DNA from: JACKBK01 sp963707275 | Lineage (GTDB): Bacteria; Chloroflexota; Anaerolineae; JAAEKA01 | Length of the DNA: 64,000 bases | Assembly (NCBI GenBank): GCA_963707275.1 | Contig: CAVPPH010000003.1 | Span: forward strand, 496,001-560,000 | Reading direction: 5' to 3' | Part shown: positions 17,411 through 25,008 of the stretch, one piece after another | Position numbering within the stretch: position 1 is the first letter of the stretch | Layout of the letters: each line of letters opens with the position of its first letter | Position numbers and translations under genes: made by a program | The notes under the pieces: model-generated | What the model saw: only the letters and a program-made list of their open reading frames with translations | The model's database searches: none | What the model was told of the DNA's origin: nothing

Positions 17411-17947
17411 TTAGTACTTCCTGAACTCGCCCGACATCGCCATGTCCGCCGGGTTGGTTTGAATCGCGCGTGTGGCCAGAGCGGCCCAGCCGGGATCGGC
17501 TTTGCCGTTGGACACAGGAACATCGACCGCGCTGCCATTGAAACCCGCCGGTGCATAGCCAGCATCCAGCAGCGCCATGACGATGATCTGTGAAGAAACG
17601 CGGCTTGCATCGTATGTAACCCGGACGGTCTTGAACGCTGAACTGGCCTGGACCTCGTCAATGCCGTCCAGAGCTAGCAGCGTGTTGCGAACTGCGAGCA
17701 CGTGGTGGTCAGCCCACATGGTGGGCACACCCAGAATTAGTTCCTCCATGGATATTGTCTCCTCGTGAAATTGGTTCATCAGTTCCGTAATGACCGCGGC
17801 GTCGTAGCGGCGATGTCCGCCCAGAGTCTTGGTTGTCGGAATCAAACCAGCATCGGCCCAACGAGTGACCGTGCTGGGGGATACCCCGAAGCGTTCTGCA
17901 ACTTCGGCACGACTCAGGAGGCGACTGCCAGGATTGCTATTGTTCAT
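17411..17947 (-). CDS. MerR/BldC-type HTH regulator fused to an HMA-like domain
   Basis: 178 residues. Residues 8-57 (LSRAEVAERFGVSPSTVTRW, GGHRRY) form a MerR/excisionase-like winged helix. Residues 68-133 follow the ferredoxin-like beta-alpha-beta pattern of heavy-metal-associated domains: GVPTMWADHHVLAVRNTLLA, then a beta strand VRVTYD and MALLDAGY. Aligning MxCxxC on M77 puts Ala79 and His82 at the two metal cysteines, next to His81. The start at 17947 has AGGAGAG. It lies directly upstream of cooS in the same orientation, so it is the likely operon regulator. Whether it senses nickel, redox state or nothing metallic is open. Confidence 0.75.
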   Translation of the reverse strand: MNNSNPGSRLLSRAEVAERFGVSPSTVTRWADAGLIPTTKTLGGHRRYDAAVITELMNQFHEETISMEELILGVPTMWADHHVLAVRNTLLALDGIDEVQASSAFKTVRVTYDASRVSSQIIVMALLDAGYAPAGFNGSAVDVPVSNGKADPGWAALATRAIQTNPADMAMSGEFRKY

Positions 17948-18260
17948 GTGATGACTCTCCTGAATACGGCTACCGGGACCAGGCTGCTTGCAACAGAGGA
18001 TTGGAATGGGTTGTGGGGTGGAAGGGTCTTCTCAACAGCGAGGATAGATGCTGGATGGATAAGCAGCCTGGTCTCCGGTAGCCTTCGAACCGACCTGTAA
18101 CGAAAAACGCACACCCTGCCTGACAACGTTGGCAGGAAGGGTGAGCCAGGACGACCACGATCGTCAGTGATCGCTTTTGGCGTTTTGAACGTATTGCACG
18201 TTTTGCGTGTACGTGCCCCCAGTATACAGGAAACGACTTGCCCGCGGAAGATGCAAATGC
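17948..18260 (-). promoter_or_regulatory. Structured leader and promoter region of the CODH/ACS operon
   Basis: On the minus strand, a TATACT box (18221-18226) is followed by repeated CAAAACG/ACGT words (18180-18215), then a hairpin CACCCT...AGGGTG (18112-18143) with a TTTTT run after it, and finally a 22-bp near-perfect inverted repeat (17968-17989 with 18061-18083) whose last arm ends just before the ribosome binding site. This arrangement could be an attenuator, a riboswitch-like leader or an inserted small inverted-repeat element. No B12 box or other known riboswitch consensus was found. Confidence 0.45.
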
Positions 18261-18378
18261 ACTATTTTTCGCGAGGATTGCCTAGTTTTTTACAACTGAG
18301 CGCGGTTGCCTGACGATGATCGAGTGTCTCATTAACGCATGGTTTCAGCCTGACGTTTTCGCCCTCTGTCCGCATGGC

Positions 18379-18419
18379 GAGCGGATCTCCGGAAGCGTTG
18401 CGCTTGCGGAGATCCGCTC
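18379..18419. repeat. Strong hairpin after the beta-helix gene
   Basis: Arms of 19 bases (18379-18397 and 18401-18419) match at 18 positions around a 3-nt loop, about 30 nt past the stop of the secreted protein gene. No T-run follows on the minus strand. It could be a REP-like sequence or an mRNA 3' stabiliser. Confidence 0.55.
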
Positions 18420-18448
18420 CCCCCTCTTCCATCCGGGGTTTCCAGTCC

Positions 18449-20474
18449 CTATTGAAGGAAAATGACCGGCAGGTAGACCGGCAGCGACCGATATTCGTCC
18501 GCGCCCATGTCGGCGATGGCGATGCCATCGTAGTTGCCATCCAGCGGCCGCTGGTCGCCTTCCAGGTCGTGGTCCGGCGCCCAAACATTGCTGGCGGCGT
18601 CCACACACAGCGAGTCCGGCCTCAGGTGAAAGTCGCCCTGCTCCGGATCGCGAAACAGCGGGGGCTCGTCGATGTTGCCCGCTCCCAACCAGCCACCCTC
18701 GACATCGGAGTAGCGCACCTGCGTCAATGCAGCGGGCCCCTCGCTGATTGCCCAGCCGTTGCCCCAGACGATGCTGTTGCGCACCGTGAGCAGGCGCTCC
18801 TCCGGCGGATTGTGCAGGATGCCGCCGTCGTTGCCGGCGATGGTGGCATTGGTGAGCGTCGCGGGTCCGTTCAGGTGCAGCGCCGGCGCCTCCGGGCTGT
18901 GATTGCCAGCGACCAACACATTCACCATGTTCAGCGTACCCATATGCGCACGCACGGCGCTGGCGCCGCTTTGCGAGCCGTTGTTGGCCAGCACGCTGTC
19001 CTCGATGGTCAGCGTCTTGCCGTCCCCGGCTCCCAGGACGCCGCCACCCTCCGACGAGTCGCCTAACCCGGCGAAGTTATCATGGATCCGACAGCGGACG
19101 ATGGTCACATCGGCCGAAAAGGCATGGATGCCGCCTGCCTCTGCGCCTTGCCCGCCGGAGATGTCCAGGCCATCCAGCACGGAGCCATCGCTGCCGTCCT
19201 CGAAGCGCATGACCGCCTCACCCCAAGTGCCCAGATCGCCGGGAGAGAGTACCGGATTGGCGGCGGAAGGCGTCCAGTTGACGCCGTCGGTCGAACTCGG
19301 CGTACTTGATGACGCCGTCGGCATAGTCTGTGTACCACATCTTGAAGATCGAGCCGTGCAGTAGCACATGCGGATCGCCGATTGGATTGCCCTCGCTGAT
19401 CACCGGCGCCGTGCCTGTGCGCGTCCAATTGATGCCGTCGAAACTGGTGGCCACGCCGATGGCTGGCGGCCCTTGCGGACCGGCGCCGCCATACCACATC
19501 CAATACAGGCCGTTGTAGCGCAGCACGCTGGGTCCCCAGACGGCGAACTCGTCCCAGCCGCCGCCCTGAGGATGGAGCACCGGCCCCTGCTTGGTCCAGC
19601 TCACGCCATCGGGAGAGGTGGCATAGGCGATGATCGGACCTTCGTCCCCCATCGCATGGTACCACAGCTTGTAGACGCCCTCGTGCAGCACCGCGCCATG
19701 GCCCACAACCTCCTGATCAAAGCCGTCAGGACCGGGGGAGAGGATCGGATTCCCTGGATACTTGGTCCAGTTGACGCCGTCCGGGCTGGTGGCATAGCCG
19801 AGCTGGCGCGGCTCACCGCTCTCGTACCACATCTTGAAGACCCCGCCCTCTTTGATGACGAACGGCGCCCGCTCGCCAGCAAACTCATCCCAGCTACCAG
19901 GCGTACCGCTCAACACGGGGTTGGCGGCTGATTTGGCCCAGGACGTCCCGTTGGCCGAAGCCGCCAGCCCGACCTGTACGTCACCCACCAGATTAGTCCC
20001 GTCGTACCACATCTTGAAGACGGTATTGTCGCGGATTACCGCGGCTTTCGCGACGCTGCGTCCGTCCCAATCGCCGGGCACCGGCTGGCTGCCGGAGCCG
20101 TCGATGAGGGTTGGATACAGATCGAGGTCGCGTGTCCAGGTTTGCGCTTCATAGCCGCCGCGCACCGCCAGCGTCGTCGGAATCGACAGGTTCTCGACAT
20201 AGGTTCCCTGGGCAACAAGAATCGTGTCGCTGGTGCCAGACACGTCAATCGCGCGCTGGATAGTGCGACAGGGCAAGTCCGGGTCGAGGCAATCGTTGCC
20301 CGCATCGCCGCCGGTGATTGCCACAAAGCGGGTTGCTGTCTGCGGTGCTGTAGCGGGCGCAGCAAGCACCGGCAAAGCGATCAGCGCCAGGATCAGCACC
20401 GCGACGCCGAACATACTCAGCAAACGCAAAGAGAGCCCGGAGCCTGCGCTGCCGAGCGGACGTGATGTTCTCAT
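18449..20474 (-). CDS. Exported beta-propeller plus parallel beta-helix protein (one frameshift)
   Basis: Signal peptide (residues 1-38, ending LPVLAAPA). A short DUF1565-like segment (CLDPDLPCRTIQRAID) precedes repeated FKMWYDG/FKMWYES/YKLWYHA/YWMWYGG blades, each followed by YATSPDGVNWT, as in five-bladed glycosidase-like propellers. After a frame break near 19300 (one surplus base) come right-handed beta-helix turns (IEDSVLANNG, VNVLVAGNHS, LTNATIAGNDG). It ends RSLPVYLPVIFLQ. The second ATG (20474) is chosen because AGGAGG lies six bases upstream of it and touches the first one. Substrate binding to surface polysaccharide is plausible; no catalytic residues were assigned. Confidence 0.75.
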
Positions 20475-20573
20475 TGCCATCCTCCTTTGTGAATCAGGAT
20501 CGTTGAACGAATGCCGCAGCGTATCATGCGACTACCAACAGTTTACCCTGATCGGCGTCCCCGCGGAAGATGA

Positions 20574-20600
20574 AAATTGCCCGGTTGTCCTGGGCAATTT
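20574..20600 (-). terminator. Rho-independent terminator of the PAS-LuxR gene
   Basis: AAATTGCCCGG and CTGGGCAATTT form an 11-bp stem with a 5-nt loop. On the minus strand it follows the LuxR stop by 28 nt and ends in TTTTC; on the plus strand TTTTCCCC also follows nearby. Confidence 0.7.
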
Positions 20601-20627
20601 GGCCTGTTTTCCCCTGCCAGACCGCTC

Positions 20628-21378
20628 CTATTGACGAGACACCAAGCCGTGTTCGAAGGCATAGGCCACAGCTTGCGCCCTGCTGTGTACCTGCAACTTC
20701 TGGAAGATGTTTTGGACGTGATTGCGCGTCGTCGACACCGAGATGGAGAGCAACTCGGCAACTTGTGGGGTACTCATGCCGTGGGCCAACATCTCCAACA
20801 CCTGCTGCTCGCGGCGGGTAAGCGATGCCTCGGGCAGATCGGGAATATCCGTCGCTTCAGCATTACCAGGCTGCGGCTGCCGGAGGTTTTGAACAGCCGC
20901 CAGTATCTGACTCGACAACGCTTCATGCTGCTTCTGCAACGTGCTGTCCCGAAACAGATGCACGACCAAGCGGTCCCCGTTTTCGGATATGACTGGAAAA
21001 GGCAGAATGCTGACATTGATCCAGCGCCGGCGCGCCGCGGCTGGACAGTGCGCACACTGTGAAGGTGTCAACCGGTTCGCCGCGACTTGATTTGATCGCC
21101 ACCTTGCAGCGCAACCGACACCAGGCCTTGTTGTCGTCGTCGCGGCCCTGCAACACGTCGTGGCATGGGCGCCCGACAACATCCGCGCTGCGGTAGCCCA
21201 GCATGCGTTCGGCAGCCGCGTTCCAGTAGACGATGCGCTGATCCGCATCGATCACGTACGCGCCATCGGCGCTTCGATTAAGAGCGTCGAAAAGAGGTTC
21301 CATCTTGCCCAATTCTGCAATAACAGTCAGCGTCACTGCGGCGAACACGACCAACCAGATGATGTACCTGCCAGACAA
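20628..21378 (-). CDS. PAS-domain LuxR-type transcriptional regulator (one frameshift)
   Basis: A PAS fold (DGAYVIDADQRIVYWNAAAE, MLGYRSADVVGRPCHDVLQG) with several cysteines (CHDVLQG, WCRLRC) is followed, after a one-base shift near 21045, by RRWINVSILPFPVISENG and a C-terminal LuxR HTH (LTRREQQVLEMLAHGMSTPQ, VAELLSISVSTTRNHVQNIF). Corrected length up to 249 residues. The upstream start is a TTG at 21378 with a hydrophobic first 24 residues, but a promoter at 21383-21411 leaves almost no leader, so the ATG at 21303 (MEPLFDALNRS) is an alternative. Divergent from hisS. Confidence 0.75.
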
Positions 21379-21382
21379 CCTG

Positions 21383-21411
21383 ATTGTACCACCACCCGCC
21401 AGCCCTGTCCA
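21383..21411 (-). promoter_or_regulatory. Sigma70-type promoter for the PAS-LuxR gene
   Basis: Read on the minus strand: TGGACA (21411-21406), 17-nt spacer, TACAAT (21388-21383). It nearly touches the TTG start at 21378, implying either a leaderless message or use of the internal ATG. Confidence 0.5.
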
Positions 21412-21426
21412 CCAGCCGCGCCTGAC

Positions 21427-21456
21427 TTAGACAGACCCTCAAAAATCAGCTATAAT
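21427..21456 (+). promoter_or_regulatory. Sigma70-type promoter for hisS
   Basis: TTAGAC (21427-21432), 18-nt spacer, TATAAT (21451-21456). The leader to the hisS start is about 95 nt and contains the hairpin at 21494-21527. Confidence 0.65.
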
Positions 21457-21493
21457 CCAGCGCTGACACGGCGTTCGACTTTTCCGCCGCATC

Positions 21494-21527
21494 AGAAGTT
21501 CAACTTGGCCGAAGAAGTTGAACTTCT
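21494..21527. repeat. AGAAGTTCAACTT hairpin, copy 1 (hisS leader)
   Basis: AGAAGTTCAACTT pairs perfectly with AAGTTGAACTTCT over an 8-nt loop. A nearly identical copy lies at 23883-23916 beyond nadK in the same orientation, with conserved loop (GCCGAA) and conserved CTC-GAA-GAG flank. Confidence 0.7.
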
Positions 21528-21558
21528 CAGAACGAGCGATTTCGCTGAGAGGCACATC

Positions 21559-22842
21559 TTGCAATACCAGGCACCCCGAGGAACCAACGACATCCTGCCG
21601 GAGGATTGGCCCTACTGGCGTCACATCACATCCACAATTGAGCGGTTGGCCGGTCTGTACGGATTCGAACGCATCGACCCGCCCATTTTCGAGGATACAA
21701 ACCTGTTCGAACGCGGCGCGGGCGCCGGCGCGGACGTGATGGTGCAGAAAGAGATGTACACCTTTGAGGACAACGGCGAAAACAGCCTGACGCTGCGCCC
21801 GGAGTTCACGGCCGGCATCATGCGCGCCTATCTGGAACACGGTATGAAGGTCAAACCCTCGCCGGTCAAGCTCTACTCGATCGGGCCGATTTTCCGCCAG
21901 GAACGCCCGCAGGCCGGTCGCTTCCGCCAGCACACCCAGTGGAACGTCGAAGTTCTGGGAGAGATTGACCCGGCCGTCGACTTCGAAGTGATGTCCATCG
22001 CCTACAGCCTGTTCGCCGAGCTGGGCTTTCAGGATCTCGCGTTCCAGGTCAACTCCATCGGTTGCCCGATCTGCCGGCCCTCGCACATCGCCGCGCTGGT
22101 CGCCTATTTCTCTGCCCACCGCGACAAGCTCAACGAGATCGATCAGCAGCGGCTGGCGCTCAACCCGCTGCGCCTGCTCGATTCCAAGGAAGAGGCGGTT
22201 CAGGGGCTGATCGAGCACGCGCCGCGCAGCATCGACTACCTGTGCGACGAGTGCCGCGAACACTTCGCCGCGCTGCGCGGCTATCTGGACGACGCCGGCG
22301 TCAGCTACACCGTCAACACCCGCCTCGTGCGCGGCTTCGACTACTACACCAAGACCGTGTTCGAGGTATGGGCCGAGGGCATCGGCGCGCAGGCGGCGGT
22401 CTGTGGCGGCGGCCGCTACGACGGGCTGATCGAGCTGCTGGGCGGACCGCCGACCCCAGGGATCGGCTTCGGCAGCGGCATCGAGCGCCAGATCCTGACG
22501 CTCAAAGCCCAGGGAATCGTCCCACCGCCCGTGCCAGCGCCGCGCGTGCAGGTTTCCTATATCGGTCGCGACGAGATTGGCCGGCAGGCAAAACAGGCAG
22601 CTGTGTCGCTGGTCAGCGAGCTGCGAGGGGCAGGCATCGGCGCAGTTTTGCCCTTCGGCGACCGCAGCCTCAAGAGCCAGCTCAAGTCGGCCAACCGCGC
22701 CGATGTCGCGTTCGTCGTCATCATCGGCGAGGGCGAGCTGGCCAGCGGGCAACTAACCGTGCGCAGCCTGGCCGATGGCCAGCAGCAGCCCGTAGACCGT
22801 GCCGCGGTCGTCGCCTGGCTGCAAGAGCAGCTTGCGACCTAA
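21559..22842 (+). CDS. hisS: Histidyl-tRNA synthetase
   Basis: 427 residues from TTG 21559, which has GAGAGG six bases upstream; the much longer open frame upstream runs through the promoter and is rejected. Class II motifs: QAPRGTNDILPEDWPYW, motif 2 region SIGPIFRQERPQAGRFR, the histidine-specific LVRGFDYYTKTVFEV and GGGRYDGL, and the C-terminal anticodon-binding domain (VSYIGRDEIGRQAKQAAVSL). Charges tRNA-His with histidine. Intact, full family length. nadK follows after 22 nt. Confidence 0.95.
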   Translation: MQYQAPRGTNDILPEDWPYWRHITSTIERLAGLYGFERIDPPIFEDTNLFERGAGAGADVMVQKEMYTFEDNGENSLTLRPEFTAGIMRAYLEHGMKVKPSPVKLYSIGPIFRQERPQAGRFRQHTQWNVEVLGEIDPAVDFEVMSIAYSLFAELGFQDLAFQVNSIGCPICRPSHIAALVAYFSAHRDKLNEIDQQRLALNPLRLLDSKEEAVQGLIEHAPRSIDYLCDECREHFAALRGYLDDAGVSYTVNTRLVRGFDYYTKTVFEVWAEGIGAQAAVCGGGRYDGLIELLGGPPTPGIGFGSGIERQILTLKAQGIVPPPVPAPRVQVSYIGRDEIGRQAKQAAVSLVSELRGAGIGAVLPFGDRSLKSQLKSANRADVAFVVIIGEGELASGQLTVRSLADGQQQPVDRAAVVAWLQEQLAT

Positions 22843-22864
22843 CGGCTGGACACCGTCACACTTC

Positions 22865-23756
22865 ATGGAAAACAACCAACGGCCACCGGAATTGCGACCG
22901 CTGCGCAGCGTCGGCATCCTGCATCATCCGCGCAAGCCGGATTCGCTGCCCCTGGCCGAGCAAATGGCCCAGTTCATCCAGGCGAACGGTGGAACGGCCT
23001 GGCTGGACTCGGCATGGAACGAAAACGGCATTACGGCGCGTCTTGAGGCAGCGCCACAACTGGATATGCTGATCACGCTGGGCGGCGACGGTACGATCCT
23101 GCGCGCAGCACGCATCGGTGCCCAGCACTCGGCGCCGATCCTGGGCGTCAAGATGGGCCGGCTGGGCTTTCTGGCCGAGGTGGAACCAGACAACTGGCGC
23201 GAGCCGCTGGCCAGCATCCTGGCCGGCGAATTACTGGCTGGAACGGCGCATGATGCTCGACGCCTGTCTGCGACGCAACGGCGCAGCGAACAGCGCAGAG
23301 CCGAAGAACACTTTCAGGCCCTCAACGAAGTGGTTGTTAGCCGAGGCCGGCTGGCGCGTATCGTCCGGGTCGCGACCTGGATCGACGGCGACTACCTGAC
23401 CAGCTACGCCGCCGATGGCGTCATCGTCTCCACGCCCACCGGTTCTACCGGCTACGGGTTGGCAGCCGGCGGGCCAATCCTGCCACCTGAGCTGCGCAAC
23501 ATCGTGGTTGTCCCCATCGCCGCGCACCTGAGCCTGGACCGGGCAGTCGTGCTGGCCGAAGGTTCTACCGTGCGGCTGGAGGTCTCGTCTGACCACCAGG
23601 TCATCCTCAGCGTGGACGGCCAGTTCGACGTTGAGGTGTATAACGGCGACACGGTGGAGGTCAACGCCAGCGCCTCGATCAGCCCATTTCGTGCGCGTCC
23701 GCTCGCCCGCCTACTTCTATCGCACGCTGATGCAGCGCCTGAAGTGGAACCTGTGA
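22865..23756 (+). CDS. nadK: NAD kinase (three small frameshifts)
   Basis: Phosphorylates NAD to NADP. LITLGGDGTILRAARI carries the GGDGT motif, GVKMGRLGFLAEVE and the STPTGSTGYGLAAGG nucleotide loop follow. Three one-base shifts are visible. Near 23231 the frame moves to YWLERRMMLDACLRRNG, near 23310 it returns to QALNEVVVSRG, and the TTT at 23687-23689 should be TT, which restores VRVRSPAYFYRTLMQRLKWN and a stop at 23756. The uncorrected frame would read on to 23953 with a repeat-derived tail. Start ATG 22865. Confidence 0.9.
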
Positions 23757-23791
23757 GCACACGCGTCGACGTTCGACTTACCACACCCACC

Positions 23792-23845
23792 ATTCCTGCG
23801 GAAGCGGGAACCCGTGCTTCACGAGCGCCCGCCTCCGCGGGAGTG
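23792..23845. repeat. REP-like GCGGGAA palindrome cluster after nadK
   Basis: ATTCCTGCGGAAGCGGGAAC, CGTGCTTCACG and CCCGCCTCCGCGGGAG form three adjacent small hairpins whose outer halves also complement each other. The CCCGC...GCGGGAAT style is common among dispersed intergenic repeats in many bacteria. Confidence 0.5.
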
Positions 23846-23882
23846 ACAAATGTGGAGTTACCTGGAAACACATTGCACACTC

Positions 23883-23916
23883 AGAAGTTCAACTTTGCCG
23901 AAAAAATTGAACTTCT
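23883..23916. repeat. AGAAGTTCAACTT hairpin, copy 2 (after nadK)
   Basis: AGAAGTTCAACTT faces AAATTGAACTTCT (12 of 13 paired). Loop and flanks match the copy in the hisS leader. It lies just ahead of the next gene's probable start at 23921. Confidence 0.65.
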
Positions 23917-23920
23917 CGGA

Positions 23921-24830
23921 ATGAGAAACAACCTTGGACGAACAACGCATTAACCCTGCGGGAACTACTGGATCAGGCCGCCGCAGCCGCCAGCCTGGGC
24001 GACCGGGAAGAGGCTGAGCAGCGATTTCCGCCGCGCCACAGAACGGTCTCCGGGCAACAGCGAAGCGTGGCTGGGTCTGGCCGCGGCGACCCAGTCGCTG
24101 GATGAGAAGCAGCGCGCCTACGAGCAGGTTCTGGTCATCAATCCCAACAATGGCGAGGCCCGCATCGCGTTGCAGCGGCTGGCGAAGCAGGTGGATGGCC
24201 CGCAAGCGCAGGCGATCCAGGAGACGTTGAACCGGCCCGTGGCGCAGGATGTTCCCCGACCGGCCAACAGCCCGGCCAAGCCAAGCCAGGAGGACGACGG
24301 CCACGCTCCACGTTCCCGTTGACACCGGCGAAGTGACCTTTTGCGTCAACCATCCTGACACCGAGACGACGCTACGTTGCAATCGCTGCGGCCGGCCAGT
24401 TTGTTTCAAATGCGTCGAACTGACCGAAGTGGGCTACCGCTGCAAGGACTGCATCCGCGAGCAGCAGAACACCTACTTCAATGCCGAGAACACCGACTAC
24501 CTGATCGTGGCTGTGGTCAGCTTCTTCCTGGCGGCGGTTGCTGGCCCCGTTATCAGCGTGCTCTTTGGCATCTTCGGTCTCTTCTTTGGCGTCATCATCG
24601 CCGTCTTCCTGGGCCCGACTGTGGGCGGTGTCGCAGCCACCATCATCCGCCGCTCGGTTGGCCGGCGTCGTGGCCGCTACATGGGCATCGTGGCCGTGAT
24701 CGCCATCATCCTCGGCGTTGCAATCGGTGCGCTCATTGCACTCGTCTTCTTCAGCTTCGCCCCCAGCCTCATCCCGCTGGGTGTCTTCCTGTTTACGGCC
24801 CTCAGCACCATCTACGCGTCGCTGCGGTAG
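23921..24830 (+). CDS. TPR, zinc-ribbon and membrane-helix protein (frameshifted)
   Basis: Three parts read in different frames. An N-terminal tetratricopeptide-like region (LRELLDQAAAAASLGDREEA, SEAWLGLAAATQSLDEKQRA, INPNNGEARIALQRLAKQ) is interrupted by a TTT that should be TT near 24028. A linker is followed by a B-box-like zinc site CVNHPD...LRCNRCGRPVCFKC...YRCKDC, and then four hydrophobic helices ending at 24830. Frame breaks lie near 23945, 24028 and 24290-24325. Such zinc-ribbon/TM proteins are common in Chloroflexota but unassigned. The start is uncertain (ATG 23921 or nearby TTG). Confidence 0.6.
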
Positions 24831-24846
24831 CCGGTAATCGGTGAAC

Positions 24847-25000
24847 GGAAGTCGGAGGTAGGAGGTCAGAGGTCAAAAGTCGGAGTCGGAAGTCGATCAC
24901 GATTGCACGCCATCTGCCACCTGCTATCCGTCATCTGCAACCTGCCACCTGACTTCTGACCTCTGATTTCTGATCTCTGCCATCTGCCATCTGCAACCTG
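24847..25000. repeat. Long word-repeat hairpin (AGTCGGAGGTCAG / CTGACCTCTGACTT) before recN
   Basis: The left part (24847-24895) is a run of GGAAGTCGG, GGAGGTCAG and AAAGTCGGAG words; the right part contains CCTGACTTCTGACCTCTGAT plus a second word family, CATCTGCCACCTGC, repeated to 25000. The whole gap between the zinc-ribbon gene and the recN start is made of these words. It is the largest member of the class. Confidence 0.6.
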
Positions 25001-25008
25001 CCATTCCC

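Noticed and set aside
18075..18110. GGTTCGAA on the minus strand, like a tRNA T-loop
   Set aside because: The flanking bases do not form a T-stem and no acceptor, D or anticodon arm can be built around it.
17948..18260. Possible cobalamin riboswitch ahead of the corrinoid-using operon
   Set aside because: A CCGGAGACCAGGC segment looks vaguely like part of the B12 element, but there is no B12 box and the conserved core is missing.
21160..21558. N-terminal extension of hisS in a 560-residue open frame
   Set aside because: The extension runs through the hisS promoter and leader hairpin and antisense to the PAS-LuxR gene; the TTG at 21559 with GAGAGG fits the family's N-terminus.
21457..21558. 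T-box leader of hisS
   Set aside because: No T-box sequence or specifier-loop layout is visible; the leader is short and holds only a simple hairpin.
23757..23953. C-terminal extension of NAD kinase
   Set aside because: It is read through a repeat region after a TTT/TT shift; the corrected frame ends at 23756 with the conserved FYRTLMQRLKWN.
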